Positions 18,255 through 27,019 of a stretch of DNA of 49,607 nt are shown piece by piece (position 1 is the stretch's first letter; every line of letters starts with the position of its first letter). Below the pieces are notes generated by a model. It was not told the DNA's origin and did no database searches. It saw nothing but the letters and a program-made list of their open reading frames with translations. The position numbers were made by a program, and so were the translations under genes. The stretch is from Cryobacterium frigoriphilum (GTDB lineage Bacteria; Actinomycetota; Actinomycetes; Actinomycetales; Microbacteriaceae), in NCBI RefSeq assembly GCF_004403305.1, contig NZ_SOHE01000044.1, positions 1-49,607 of the forward strand, in the 5' to 3' direction.

Positions 18255-18631
18255 CCGTCACCATCAAGCGCGCCTACGACGCAGCGACCGAGACCGACGG
18301 ATGCCGCGTGCTGGTCGATCGCCTCTGGCCGCGCGGCGTCAGCAAGGCCGGCGCACACCTCGACGGCTGGCCGAAAGACGTGGCTCCCTCACCCGACCTG
18401 CGCACCTGGTGGAAGCACGACCCCGACCGCCTCGGCGAGTTCAGCACCCGGTACCGGGCCGAACTCGACGGGGTGCCCGCAACCGTCGCGGCCGTGACCG
18501 ACCTGCGCGAACTGATCCGCGAGAACACCGCTCGAGGTGTGCCCACCACGCTCATCTACGGGGCGAAGGATCCGCACGTGAATCACGCCCGCATCCTCGC
18601 CGAGTACCTCGCCGCCGACCCGGCCGAGTAG
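18251..18631 (+). CDS. DUF488 family protein
   Basis: Small cytoplasmic protein of 126 residues. Family hallmarks are [25 protein letters not shown], a WPKDVAPS segment, LRTWWKHD and the C-terminal [10 protein letters not shown]. Other members are annotated only as DUF488; function is unknown. GTG 18251 is chosen because it forms a GTGA overlap with the preceding stop and gives the normal family length and N terminus. Co-transcribed with the DUF255 gene. Confidence 0.9.
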   Translation: MTVTIKRAYDAATETDGCRVLVDRLWPRGVSKAGAHLDGWPKDVAPSPDLRTWWKHDPDRLGEFSTRYRAELDGVPATVAAVTDLRELIRENTARGVPTTLIYGAKDPHVNHARILAEYLAADPAE

Positions 18632-18682
18632 CGGCCGCCTTCGCCACAATCCGGTCCTCTCGCCGCACGGGCGGAGGGGCGA

Positions 18683-18688
18683 TAGACT
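18683..18688 (+). promoter_or_regulatory. -10 element TAGACT upstream of the Stealth gene
   Basis: TAGACT in GCGATAGACTGGG is a good -10 match and would give a leader of about 135 bases. A second candidate, TAGCGT, lies at 18780-18785. I cannot tell which is used. I see no recognised structured RNA in the leader. Confidence 0.4.
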
Positions 18689-18779
18689 GGGCCTCAGCGC
18701 CACCGCGTTCCATCGGCTGCTCTCGCACCCGGTTTACGGGGCGCTGGGCCGGTGATACCGGACGCACTCCCCCTGGGCA

Positions 18780-18785
18780 TAGCGT
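18780..18785 (+). promoter_or_regulatory. Alternative -10 element TAGCGT of the Stealth gene
   Basis: TAGCGT would give a leader of about 37 bases ending in the strong ribosome site GAGGAGG (18819-18825) before ATG 18829. Confidence 0.35.
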
Positions 18786-18828
18786 GTGGTTGCCTCGTGA
18801 TCGAGTGTTCCAGATTTCGAGGAGGACC

Positions 18829-20715
18829 ATGGCAACACTTGACCGTCCGAACGCAGAGCCGGACGCGCAAACCCGCGCCAACAGCCCCACCGTCACGACC
18901 GACACCACAGCTCACAGCGACAGCGCTGCTGACGCCGACAGTTTTTCGTACGACATCGCCCACGATGTCGCATCCGCCGCCCTCGGCGAGGACTTCACCG
19001 ACGAGGTCAGCCTCGATTCCGGCCTGATCCCGACCCTCTCGCTCAGCCCTGCGCCCGAACTCGTCCTGGTCACACCCGACGCCCGCAACCGCCGTTTCGA
19101 CCGCGATGACCTCGTCGTGCGCAAGGGCGAAATCGCCCTGATCAATGGTCACTTCACCCCGCACGAGTCGATGGTCAAAGACCTGCTCGCCGTGCACGAC
19201 GCCCTGACGAAGGCCGGCATCGACTTTCTGCTCGTTCGCGGCGACCACAACCGTCCCGTCATCGCCGTCGACCGCAAACGTCGCAAACAGCTCACCCGGG
19301 TGCTCGCCGCCGCGTTCGCCAACGAACCCTTCTATGCCAAGCCCGTCGACGGCCCTCCGGCCGCGCCGTTTCTGCTGGCCGATGGCGTGCTCGCGACGCA
19401 CAAGAAGGCATCCGTTTTTCGCGTCTACCGCCCACGAATCGAACCGATCGGACGCCTGCGCTACGGCGCCCAGACCGCTTTTCAGTTCGAACTGTGGCGC
19501 TTCGGCGAGGAAGAGATCATCGCCCCGGTCGAAAATGCGCTGATGCGCACCCGCCTGCCCCGCTCCGAGGCCCGCGAAACGACCATCGAGCTCTACGGCC
19601 GCACCTGGCTCACCCTGCAGAACATGTTCGACGACCTCGCGAGTGACGTTTCGTTCGACATCGACCTGGTCTTCTCGTGGGTCGACGGCTCGTCGAGCGA
19701 TTTCCAGCTCGAACGCGCCAAGCGGATGCGGGACTACGTGGTCGGCGACGGCGACGACTCCGACGCGCGTTTTCGGCAGATCGACGAGCTCAAGTACGCC
19801 CTGCGCAGTGTCTACATGTTTGCACCGTGGATTCGCCGTATCTTCATTGCCACGGATTCGCCGGCGCCGATCTGGCTCGCCGACCACCCGCGGGTCACGA
19901 TCATGCGCAGTGAGGACTTCTTCGCGGACCCGACCGTGCTGCCGACCCACAACTCGCACGCCGTCGAGAGCCAGCTGCACAATATCCCCGGCCTCGCCGA
20001 GCATTTTCTATATTCCAACGACGACATGTTCTTCGGCCGCCCGGTGGGCCCCGAGCTGTTTTTCTCGCCCGGTGGCGTGACCAAGTTCGTCGAGGCACGC
20101 ACCCGTATCGGTCTCGGTGAGAACGACCCGACCCGCAGCGGCTTCGAGAATGCCGCGCGGGTCAACCGGGCGTTGCTGCGAGGCCGGTTCGGCAAGGTCA
20201 CCACCCGGCACCTCGAGCACACGCCCGCGCCGATGCGCAAGAGTGTGATGCGCGAGCTGGAGAGCGTCTTTCCCGAGGACTTCGCGCGCACCGCAGCCAG
20301 CCGTTTTCGATCGGCGACCGACATCTCCGTCACCAACTCCCTGTATCACTACTACGGGCTGATGACCGGGCACGCGGTCGCTCAGACCCAGGTGCGCTCG
20401 CTGTACGTGGAGACGACCCTGCGGGCGGCCCTGCGCCAGATGAACCGGTTGCGCAAACGCCGAGACCAGGACATGTTCTGCCTCAACGACGGCAGCAACC
20501 CGGAGATCTCCGATGAGGTACGCCAGGCCGCCGTCACCGAGTTTCTCGAACTCTACTTTCCGATCGTGGCGCCGTGGGAGCGAGCCGGTGTGGCGACTAG
20601 TGCAGCACCGGGATCGGCGTGGTCAGTGGCGGCTCTCGCAATGCAGGCAGAGTTTCCGACGGCCGGCTTTGCGCCCGCACTGCCCCCGACGGAAGCTCTG
20701 CCGAAGGTTCGATGA
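18829..20715 (+). CDS. Stealth-family sugar-1-phosphate transferase (capsular polysaccharide phosphotransferase)
   Basis: 628 residues. Stealth proteins transfer hexose-1-phosphate to glycans, making phosphodiester-linked surface polysaccharides. The conserved blocks are present: CR1 [14 protein letters not shown] near residue 280; CR2 [18 protein letters not shown] with [11 protein letters not shown]3 [16 protein letters not shown] and [10 protein letters not shown]; and a C-terminal CR4-like stretch with SLYHYYG. ATG 18829 follows a GAGGAGG ribosome site. The first 60 residues are Asp/Thr/Ala-rich and not conserved. The last 40 or so residues (after FPIVAPWE) are low complexity and lie antisense to the convergent phosphoesterase gene, overlapping it by 119 bases. 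No other polysaccharide gene is adjacent. Confidence 0.9.
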   Translation: MATLDRPNAEPDAQTRANSPTVTTDTTAHSDSAADADSFSYDIAHDVASAALGEDFTDEVSLDSGLIPTLSLSPAPELVLVTPDARNRRFDRDDLVVRKGEIALINGHFTPHESMVKDLLAVHDALTKAGIDFLLVRGDHNRPVIAVDRKRRKQLTRVLAAAFANEPFYAKPVDGPPAAPFLLADGVLATHKKASVFRVYRPRIEPIGRLRYGAQTAFQFELWRFGEEEIIAPVENALMRTRLPRSEARETTIELYGRTWLTLQNMFDDLASDVSFDIDLVFSWVDGSSSDFQLERAKRMRDYVVGDGDDSDARFRQIDELKYALRSVYMFAPWIRRIFIATDSPAPIWLADHPRVTIMRSEDFFADPTVLPTHNSHAVESQLHNIPGLAEHFLYSNDDMFFGRPVGPELFFSPGGVTKFVEARTRIGLGENDPTRSGFENAARVNRALLRGRFGKVTTRHLEHTPAPMRKSVMRELESVFPEDFARTAASRFRSATDISVTNSLYHYYGLMTGHAVAQTQVRSLYVETTLRAALRQMNRLRKRRDQDMFCLNDGSNPEISDEVRQAAVTEFLELYFPIVAPWERAGVATSAAPGSAWSVAALAMQAEFPTAGFAPALPPTEALPKVR

Positions 20716-21637
20716 CGATGCCCGACGCGGCGAGGCGCCGGGCCGTTTCGGCGGCATCAATGTAGTCAAGCGACGGGAAGGTACCGAGAGGCACCACCGA
20801 GTGCAGCACGGTTCCCGCGTAGACGTGCACGAGGTTGAACGCCCGGGCCCCGTCACGGCCGAGGGTTCCGCCGACGGGAACGTTGAGGTCTTGGGTGTAG
20901 CACGTCGCTGACGCGACCGACACCGGGATGCCGGCGAAGGTCGAGAACGACGAGTAGTGCAGGTGCCCCGCAAGGATGCTGCGCACATCCGTTCCCCGCA
21001 GCACCTGCGCCAGGCGGTCCTGATCGCGCAGTTCCACGGCGACGGCGAGGTCGAGAACGCTCGGTACCGGTGGGTGGTGCAGGGCGAGGATGGTGCCGTC
21101 CGGGGCCGGGGTGCTGAGTTCACGGGCCAGCCACAGCAACTGGCGGTCCGAAATCGCGCCGTAGTGGTGGCCGGGAACCGAGGTGTCGAGCGTGATCACG
21201 CGCAGACCGTTGATCTCGTAGACCTGATCGATCGGGCTGCTCGGGTCGATGGGGTCGTTGCCGGTGTGCGGCGGCAGCAGCGCTGCGCGGAACGCGGCTC
21301 GGTCGTCGTGGTTGCCCATCACCCAGATGACCTTGGCTCCCAGACGTTCGGCGATCGGTTCGACCATGCGGCGCAGCAGGTCGTAGGCCCCGGGTTCGCC
21401 CTTGTCGGCGAGATCTCCGGTGAAGACGATCGCCTCGGGGCGGGCACCGGATGCTTCCACCTCGGCGAAGAGTTCGGCCAGATGTGCCTCAACGTCCACG
21501 CTGCCGTAGAGGCGATTGCCTCCGGCAAGAAGGTGCGTATCGCTCAGGTGTAGTAGAAAATGGTCCGGCCGGGGATACTCGGCCGTTCGAATGATCACGG
21601 AGCTTTCCATTCGTTCGGAGGTGCGCAACTGGTGCAC
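20597..21637 (-). CDS. Metallophosphoesterase (CpdA-like cyclic nucleotide phosphodiesterase family)
   Basis: Calcineurin-like phosphoesterase with a dimetal site, up to 346 residues. Metal-binding motifs: LSDTHLL (Asp, His), [10 protein letters not shown] (bridging Asp), VMGNHDDR (Asn, His), ILALHHPP (His) and [10 protein letters not shown] (His pair). Such enzymes cleave 3',5'-cAMP or other phosphodiesters; the true substrate is unknown. Start choice is uncertain: GTG 21637 has CCGAGAG upstream, while ATG 21610 loses nine residues and lacks a ribosome site. The C-terminal 60 residues (after [20 protein letters not shown]) overlap the end of the convergent Stealth gene by 119 bases. Confidence 0.88.
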   Translation of the reverse strand: MHQLRTSERMESSVIIRTAEYPRPDHFLLHLSDTHLLAGGNRLYGSVDVEAHLAELFAEVEASGARPEAIVFTGDLADKGEPGAYDLLRRMVEPIAERLGAKVIWVMGNHDDRAAFRAALLPPHTGNDPIDPSSPIDQVYEINGLRVITLDTSVPGHHYGAISDRQLLWLARELSTPAPDGTILALHHPPVPSVLDLAVAVELRDQDRLAQVLRGTDVRSILAGHLHYSSFSTFAGIPVSVASATCYTQDLNVPVGGTLGRDGARAFNLVHVYAGTVLHSVVPLGTFPSLDYIDAAETARRLAASGIVIEPSAELPSGAVRAQSRPSETLPALREPPLTTPIPVLH

Positions 21638-21846
21638 GCACTCTCGGTACTACGGACTTCACTACTACGCGCTTTCATGACACAGTCCATTCGATCAGAT
21701 GATCTTGAACAACGCATGTACGCCACGCAACTATTGCACATTAGTGCGGGTTTGCATCCGTTTGCATCGATATCGATATAGACCCCGGTGAGGGTGACGA
21801 AAATCCTATCGCCCGAAGCCCCTGTGGAAAGTCCTAGGCTGGCGCT
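21638..21846. other. AT-richer divergent intergenic region
   Basis: About 209 bases, noticeably richer in A+T than its surroundings, between the phosphoesterase (-) and the oxidoreductase (+). It contains GTTTGCATC twice in tandem (near 21751-21770), merging into the palindrome ATCGATATCGAT and a further GATATAG. This looks like an operator but I know of no matching regulator. A 34-codon frame from ATG 21678 shows no recognisable family and no ribosome site. Confidence 0.4.
21835..21840 (+). promoter_or_regulatory. -10 element TAGGCT of the MDR oxidoreductase (leaderless type)
   Basis: TAGGCT ends 6 bases before ATG 21847 and no Shine-Dalgarno can fit between them. This is the clearest leaderless start in the window. 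Confidence 0.65.
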
Positions 21847-22767
21847 ATGGCACGCTACGTACGCATCGACGAATTTGGTGGTCCACGAGTGCTGCGCATC
21901 GAACACGATGAGCAGCCCCAGGCGGCACGCGGTGAGGTGAGGGTGCGCGTGCACGTTGCGGGTCTGAATCCGGTCGACTGGAAGATCTTCAAGGGTGGCC
22001 CGGCCGCCGCAACCTACAACGCCGTGCCGCCGTGTGGCAACGGCAACGACTTCTCCGGGGTCATCGACGAGATCGGCTCGGGCGTTACCGGCTTCGCGGT
22101 CGGCGACGCGGTGCTCGGCGGCAAGCGGATGCACGCCCAGGCCGACTGGGTCGTCGTCGACGCGAGCCGGATCATCCGTAAACCCGCCGCGCTGCCCTTC
22201 GAGCAGGCCGGAGGGCTCGACATCGCCGGCCGCACGGCGTGGGCCAGTGTGCGTTCACTCGCCCTGACCCCCGCCGACACGGTACTCGTGAGCGCCGCGG
22301 CCGGCGGGGTGGGCGTGCTGGCCGCTCAGCTCGCCCTGCGCGCCGGAGCGACCGTGGTCGGCACCGCAAGCGAGGCCAACCACGAGTTTCTGCGCGAACT
22401 CGGCATCATCCCGGTGGCCTACGGCGAGGGCCTGCTCGCCCGACTGCGGCAGGCGGCCCCGAAATACACCGCGGCCCTCGATAACAGCGGCCCGATCACG
22501 ATCGATGTCGCCCTCAAGCTGGGCGTTGCCGGGCCACGCATCAACACCATCGCGGCCCGCGGTCACCGAGCCGATATGGGCATCACCGGCGTCGGCGGGG
22601 TCGAAGCCCACCCCGGTGACCTCGCGGAACTGGCCGATCTCATTGCCCGCGGTGTCGTGGTCTTGCCAATCGACAGCGTGTTCCCGCTCGAACGGGTGCG
22701 CGAAGCCTACGAGCACCTGATGGCCGGACACGCGCGCGGCAAGATCGTGCTCGCCGTCAATCCCTGA
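21847..22767 (+). CDS. NADP-dependent MDR oxidoreductase (quinone oxidoreductase-like)
   Basis: Medium-chain dehydrogenase/reductase without the structural or catalytic zinc ligands, 306 residues. The GroES-like N-terminal half holds VAGLNPVDWKIFKGG and GNDFSGVIDEIGSGV; the Rossmann half holds DTVLVSAAAGGVGVLAAQLA (nucleotide-binding AxxGxxG form) followed by GTASEANHEFLRELG. Members reduce quinones or alpha,beta-unsaturated carbonyls with NADPH; the substrate here is not known. The C terminus VREAYEHLMAGHARGKIVLAV is complete. Leaderless start at ATG 21847. Same strand as the PAP2 and polyketide synthase genes, but with its own promoter. Confidence 0.92.
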   Translation: MARYVRIDEFGGPRVLRIEHDEQPQAARGEVRVRVHVAGLNPVDWKIFKGGPAAATYNAVPPCGNGNDFSGVIDEIGSGVTGFAVGDAVLGGKRMHAQADWVVVDASRIIRKPAALPFEQAGGLDIAGRTAWASVRSLALTPADTVLVSAAAGGVGVLAAQLALRAGATVVGTASEANHEFLRELGIIPVAYGEGLLARLRQAAPKYTAALDNSGPITIDVALKLGVAGPRINTIAARGHRADMGITGVGGVEAHPGDLAELADLIARGVVVLPIDSVFPLERVREAYEHLMAGHARGKIVLAVNP

Positions 22768-22850
22768 TCCACGTCGGGCCGGTGTTTCGCACCCAGCCGT
22801 TGTGCGGCGTGTGCCGGGCATTCTCAAAACCGGCTGTGCGAAGCTGAAAT

Positions 22851-23702
22851 ATGCGCACCTCTTTGCTGGCCCGGCGGTCGACTCGGCCCGTGGCCTATTT
22901 CGGTGGCGCCGTGCTGCTCGCCCTCGTCTTCACGGCGCTCTACATCGTCTTCGTGCGTACCATCACCGGTCAGGTCGCCGACCAACTCTCGTATGACGGC
23001 GCCGAAAACGGATGGCGCAGCGTCACCCCCTTCACCCGTCGCCTGCTCGACGCGGTGCCGATGGTGTCCGTCGTGATCGGGCTCGTGCTGACCGGGGTGA
23101 TCACGCTCGTACGCCGCAACTGGGCGACCCTCATTGTGGCGCTCGCCGCGGCGGGCGCGGCTGCCGTGACGGCGCAGGTTCTGAAATATGCCATTTTGGA
23201 GCGGCCGGGGCTGGGCGTCGAGGGTTACGCCGGTAATTCATTCCCTTCGGGGCATACGACGGTGGCGGCGGCATCCGCTCTCGTCGTCTTCCTGGTCGCG
23301 AGCCCGCGCACCCGTGCAATCGTCGCGGCCGCCGGCACGAGCTTCGCCGTCGCGGCGGGCGTTGCGACCCTCGCCAACCAGTGGCATCGGCCGAGCGATG
23401 TCGTCGCCGCGCTGCTGCTCGTGGCGTTCTGGGGCTGCCTGGCCGGCGTGGTGCTGTCGGTGCGCGCCAGGGACTCGGGGCGAGCGGACGGCGCGGCGCT
23501 CAACCGCCGGTCACCACGATGGTGGTTGTGGCTGGTACCCCTCGTGGGCCTGACCGGCGTGACGCTCGCGGTGACCGTGCTGCGGGCATCCGCGGATTCA
23601 CCGGGCATGCTCGTGGCCTATGTCGGCGGCGTCATCGGCATCGTCGGTGTGGGGCTGGTGCTCGCGTTCGCCGGAACCCGGTTGTTCGCCCGCTTGCCCT
23701 AG
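22851..23702 (+). CDS. PAP2 superfamily membrane phosphatase
   Basis: Integral membrane lipid phosphatase of 283 residues with about six or seven hydrophobic helices. The three PAP2 signature blocks are visible: KYAILERPG (motif C1), FPSGHTT with the catalytic His (C2) and NQWHRPSDV with the second catalytic His and Asp (C3). Substrates are usually undecaprenyl pyrophosphate or phosphatidic acid. An extra C-terminal helical pair follows the domain. Start ATG 22851; GAAGCT preceded by TGTGC ends 5 bases before it and may be an extended -10 element, giving a leaderless mRNA. There is a 104-base gap to the polyketide synthase. Confidence 0.9.
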   Translation: MRTSLLARRSTRPVAYFGGAVLLALVFTALYIVFVRTITGQVADQLSYDGAENGWRSVTPFTRRLLDAVPMVSVVIGLVLTGVITLVRRNWATLIVALAAAGAAAVTAQVLKYAILERPGLGVEGYAGNSFPSGHTTVAAASALVVFLVASPRTRAIVAAAGTSFAVAAGVATLANQWHRPSDVVAALLLVAFWGCLAGVVLSVRARDSGRADGAALNRRSPRWWLWLVPLVGLTGVTLAVTVLRASADSPGMLVAYVGGVIGIVGVGLVLAFAGTRLFARLP

Positions 23703-23795
23703 TGCTGACTCCTGCGCCCTGACCGGGTCATTTGCTCGCGCTCGTGTGGGTGGGAGATTGGTGGGAATCCCTGTTGCCCGGCCGGGGGTGCGTGC

Positions 23796-23801
23796 GACAC
23801 T
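23796..23801 (+). promoter_or_regulatory. Candidate extended -10 (TGCGACACT) of the polyketide operon
   Basis: GACACT preceded by TGC ends 5 bases before ATG 23807, consistent with a leaderless transcript. No -35 element is evident. Confidence 0.35.
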
Positions 23802-23806
23802 GAGGC

Positions 23807-25036
23807 ATGGACGTCACGCTGAGATCGTTACAGACCGCAGTTCCGCCGACAGTGCTGATTCAGGAGCAGGTGCGCGATGTCTTCGCCGCGCAGCCCGGCC
23901 TCACCCGTCTGGCCCAGCGCATCGTCGCCACATCGTTCAACGTGTCGGGCATCGACACCCGGCACACCGTGATCGACGAGCTCACGCTGGATGCCACCGG
24001 CACCGACCCGCAGTTCTTCGACCCGGTCGAGCAGAGACTCCTGATTCCCAGCACCCGGGTGCGCAACGAGCTCTACATCGTCGAGGCCACCAAACTGTTC
24101 GTCGAGGCCGGCCGCAAGGCCCTCGACGCTTGCCCGGGCGTGACCGCCGCCGACGTGACCCACGTCGTGACCGTATCCTGCACGGGCTTCTACGCCCCCG
24201 GCCCTGACTACATGCTCGTGCGTGAACTGGGCCTCAGCCCCGCCACGCAGCGCTACCACCTCGGCTTCATGGGCTGCTACGCCTCGATGCCGGCCCTGCG
24301 CACCGCGAAACAGTTCGTCGAAGCCGACCCGAACGCGGTCGTGCTGGTCGTGAGCGCCGAGCTCTGCTCGCTGCACCTGCGCACCTCCAACGACCCCGAC
24401 ACGATCGTTGCGTCCTCGCTGTTCTCGGATGGCGCCGCCGCCGGCATCGTGAGCGCTCGCCCGCTCGCGCCGGGCGAGCGCGGCCTGAACCTCGACCTCT
24501 TCGAGACGGTGATCACACCGGTGGGCGAGGGCGACATGGCCTGGAAGATCGGTGATGAAGGCTTCGAAATGGTGTTGAGCACCTATGTTCCCCACATCAT
24601 CGACGAACACATCGAGGGCGCGCTCGCGCCGCTGTTCGCTCGGGACGCGGCCGTGTCGGCGATGGTCGCACCATTCGGATCGGGGGCATCCGTCGCCACC
24701 GGGCCGGCACCGGTTGCGGTGCTGCCTGTTCCGGTGCTGCCGGTTGCGGTACTGCCGGTTCCGGTATCGGCGGCGATCGAGCACTGGGCGATTCACCCGG
24801 GAGGGCGCAGCATCCTCGACAAAACCGAGGCAAAACTCGGTCTGACCGAGGCGCAGCTCGCACCCGCCAGGGAGACCCTGCGCACCAACGGCAACATGTC
24901 GAGTGCGACGATCCTGTTCGTGATGAAGGCGATTCTCGACGCACCGACCACCGCAGACGGCGAGCGGGTCTGCGCGATGGCGTTCGGGCCCGGCCTCACG
25001 GTCGAGTCCGGGCTGATGACCGTCGCCATCGGCTAG
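23807..25036 (+). CDS. Type III polyketide synthase
   Basis: Chalcone/stilbene-synthase superfamily enzyme, 409 residues, which condenses malonyl-CoA units on an acyl-CoA starter to give pyrones, resorcinols or resorcylic acids. The catalytic triad is Cys157 (GFMGCYASMPAL), His330 (HWAIHPGGRSILD) and Asn363 (TNGNMSSATILF). A Pro/Val/Ala-rich insertion at about residues 290-322, encoded in part by a 15-base tandem repeat, sits just before the catalytic His block and is absent from typical enzymes. The methyltransferase starts 4 bases after the stop and the flavin hydroxylase overlaps that gene, so the three form an operon like srsABC of Streptomyces griseus. A phenolic lipid product is inferred. 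Confidence 0.93.
   Translation: MDVTLRSLQTAVPPTVLIQEQVRDVFAAQPGLTRLAQRIVATSFNVSGIDTRHTVIDELTLDATGTDPQFFDPVEQRLLIPSTRVRNELYIVEATKLFVEAGRKALDACPGVTAADVTHVVTVSCTGFYAPGPDYMLVRELGLSPATQRYHLGFMGCYASMPALRTAKQFVEADPNAVVLVVSAELCSLHLRTSNDPDTIVASSLFSDGAAAGIVSARPLAPGERGLNLDLFETVITPVGEGDMAWKIGDEGFEMVLSTYVPHIIDEHIEGALAPLFARDAAVSAMVAPFGSGASVATGPAPVAVLPVPVLPVAVLPVPVSAAIEHWAIHPGGRSILDKTEAKLGLTEAQLAPARETLRTNGNMSSATILFVMKAILDAPTTADGERVCAMAFGPGLTVESGLMTVAIG
24713..24772 (+). repeat. 15-bp x4 in-frame tandem repeat in the polyketide synthase gene
   Basis: Units GTTGCGGTGCTGCCT, GTTCCGGTGCTGCCG, GTTGCGGTACTGCCG and GTTCCGGTATCGGCG. The alternation of first-codon pairs (GTTGCG/GTTCCG) suggests a 30-base higher-order unit. 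Encodes VAVLP/VPVLP pentapeptides at residues 303-322. Confidence 0.85.
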
Positions 25037-25040
25037 CCGG

Positions 25041-25787
25041 ATGCTCGCATCGCTGCGCCGTCGGGCGGTCGATGCCGTCGAGATCATGGACGGCCCGGAC
25101 TGCGACCCGGAACGGCTCGACCGTACCTATGCCGATTTTCATGTCGTCAACCTCGCGGTGTCGGGCTGGCGCAGCATGTATTGCCGCAGCATCCGTCCCG
25201 GCCTGTCGACGACCAGGCCGAGCACGCTGCTCGATGTCGGGTCGGGTGGCGGTGATGTGTCGCGGTGTCTGGCCCGCTGGGCGGCGCGCGACGGCCTGCG
25301 TCTCGAGGTGACGGCGATCGACCCGGATGTCCGCGCGCACACCTGGGCGTCGGCACAGCCACCGGTGCCGGGACTCAGTTTTCGGCGAGCGCTGAGTTCC
25401 GAGCTCGTCGCCGAGGGTGCCCGGTTCGACTTCGTGGTGTCCAACCACGTGCTGCACCACCTCAGTGCCGCCGAACTGCAGGGATTGCTCGCCGACTCGC
25501 GGGCGCTCGCCCGGCGGGGGGTTCTGCACGCCGACATTGCTCGCGGACGGCTGGCCTACCTCGGCTTCTCGCTCGGCACCTGGCCGTTTTTTCGCCGGTC
25601 GTACATTCGGGCCGATGGGCTGACCTCCATTCGGCGCAGCTTTACCGCGGCGGAACTGCGCCGGGTCGCACCGGCGGGCTGGACGGTTCGCCGGGCGCAT
25701 CCGTATCGGCTGGAACTGCGCTGGCGCGCGCCACGCGCAGCGGCCACTGCGACGGAAACCGCTGTGGGCACGGCACCGGATGCGTGA
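25041..25787 (+). CDS. Class I SAM-dependent methyltransferase of the polyketide operon
   Basis: 248 residues with a seven-strand Rossmann methyltransferase fold: glycine-rich motif I LLDVGSGGGDVSRCL, acidic strand-2 end in VTAIDPD, and motif IV FDFVVSNHVLHHL. The C-terminal segment SLGTWPFFRRSYIRADGL followed by SIRRSFTAAEL resembles methyltransferases that act on quinone or phenolic precursors. Start ATG 25041 follows the polyketide synthase stop by 4 bases. Its end overlaps the flavin monooxygenase by 8 bases. Ring or carboxyl methylation of the polyketide product is inferred from the operon; srsB in Streptomyces is a different methyltransferase family. Confidence 0.9.
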   Translation: MLASLRRRAVDAVEIMDGPDCDPERLDRTYADFHVVNLAVSGWRSMYCRSIRPGLSTTRPSTLLDVGSGGGDVSRCLARWAARDGLRLEVTAIDPDVRAHTWASAQPPVPGLSFRRALSSELVAEGARFDFVVSNHVLHHLSAAELQGLLADSRALARRGVLHADIARGRLAYLGFSLGTWPFFRRSYIRADGLTSIRRSFTAAELRRVAPAGWTVRRAHPYRLELRWRAPRAAATATETAVGTAPDA

Positions 25788-26997
25788 CGTCATCGTGGTC
25801 GGCGGCGGCCCGGTCGGCATGCTGCTGGCCTGCCTGCTGGCCGCGGAGGGGCTCGACGTCGAGGTTCTCGAACAGCGCAGCGAACCATCACTGAGGTCGC
25901 GGGCGATCGGCATCCATCCGCCGTCGCTGCGCGTGCTGGCCCGCATCGGAGTCGCCGAGGCGCTCATCGAGCGGGCGGTACGCATCGAAGACGGGGTCGT
26001 CTGGTGCGACGGACGACGGCTCGGGCGCATGTCGTTCACGAGCGTCGGCGCGGAGTTTCCGTTTGTCGCCTCCCTGCCGCAGCACGAGACCGAGGCGCTG
26101 CTGCGGCAGCGGTTCGAGCAGCTGGCACCCGGGCGGGTGCGCGCGGGCGCAACCGTCACCGGTGTGAGGGAGCACGGTGTGAGTGGGCACGGTGTGAGTG
26201 GGCACGGTGAGCACGTACGGGTGCAGCTGCAGTGCGGCCCCGTACTGCAGGCGCGCTACGTCGTGGGCGCGGATGGCGCGCGCAGCGTCGTGCGCGCGGC
26301 CGCCGGCATCCGCTTCGCGAAGATCGGACCGCCCGCGACCTACCTGATGGGCGATTTCGCGGCAGAACCTCTCGCGAGTGAGCAGTTTTCGCACCACAAC
26401 TCTGCGGGAAGCGCAGCGGGAAGCGCGGAAAATGCACACGCGCGGGCCGTGCTGTACTTCGAACGCGGGGGAGTGGTGGAGTCGTTCCCGCTGCCGGGTG
26501 GGCGCCGACGCTGGGTCGCGATGACCGATCGGTTGTCGCCGCAGGCATCGAGCGATGACCTGGCCGGCATCATCCGTTCGCGCACCGGGGCCGAGGTCGG
26601 TGCGGCACTCGGCCCGGCGAGCGCTTTCGGAGTGCAGCAGCACCTCGCCGCGCGACTGGTCGCCGGCCGCATCGCCCTGGTCGGTGATGCGGCCCACGAG
26701 ATCAGCCCGATCGGCGGGCAGGGCATGAACCTCGGCTGGCTCGACGCCGCGCAGCTCGCCCCGGCGCTGCGGCGGGCGATCCTCCAGACGGATGCGCACG
26801 GTTCCGCCCTCGAAGACTACGACCGTCACCGACGGCGTACCGCGCGCACCGCCGCCGTGCAGGCCGGCTTCAACATGGCGATGGGCCGGCCCCTGACCGG
26901 TGTGCGGCTGATCGCCCGCAACACGCTCGTGCGCGCCCTCGCCCTGCCGCCGGCGAGTGCCGTGGTGGCCCGCGCCTTCACCATGCGCTGGCTCTGA
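25780..26997 (+). CDS. FAD-dependent monooxygenase (PHBH-type aromatic hydroxylase)
   Basis: Flavoprotein hydroxylase of group A, 405 residues. It shows the FAD dinucleotide-binding GGGPVGMLLACLLA at the N terminus, the DG motif VVGADGARSVVR and the GD motif LVGDAAHEISPIGGQGMNLG. The role inferred from context is hydroxylation of the polyketide-derived phenol, giving a quinone. Residues 128-142 fall in a 15-base tandem repeat (HGVSG-type units) between two beta strands of the FAD/substrate domain. ATG 25780 overlaps the methyltransferase end by 8 bases. It is the last gene of the operon and is followed by a palindromic repeat element. Confidence 0.92.
   Translation: MRDVIVVGGGPVGMLLACLLAAEGLDVEVLEQRSEPSLRSRAIGIHPPSLRVLARIGVAEALIERAVRIEDGVVWCDGRRLGRMSFTSVGAEFPFVASLPQHETEALLRQRFEQLAPGRVRAGATVTGVREHGVSGHGVSGHGEHVRVQLQCGPVLQARYVVGADGARSVVRAAAGIRFAKIGPPATYLMGDFAAEPLASEQFSHHNSAGSAAGSAENAHARAVLYFERGGVVESFPLPGGRRRWVAMTDRLSPQASSDDLAGIIRSRTGAEVGAALGPASAFGVQQHLAARLVAGRIALVGDAAHEISPIGGQGMNLGWLDAAQLAPALRRAILQTDAHGSALEDYDRHRRRTARTAAVQAGFNMAMGRPLTGVRLIARNTLVRALALPPASAVVARAFTMRWL
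26161..26205 (+). repeat. 15-bp x3 in-frame tandem repeat in the monooxygenase gene
   Basis: Units GGTGTGAGGGAGCAC, GGTGTGAGTGGGCAC and GGTGTGAGTGGGCAC (the last two identical), then a truncated GGTGAGCAC. Encodes GVREH, GVSGH and GVSGH. Confidence 0.9.
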
Positions 26998-27019
26998 CCC
27001 GCCGGCACCGCCGGCGCGA

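Noticed and set aside
18301..18828. N-terminal extension of the Stealth gene
   Set aside because: It overlaps the DUF488 gene in another frame; ATG 18829 has an excellent ribosome site.
24597..24944. Minus-strand frames opposite the polyketide synthase repeat
   Set aside because: They mirror the repeat and lack any family motif or ribosome site.
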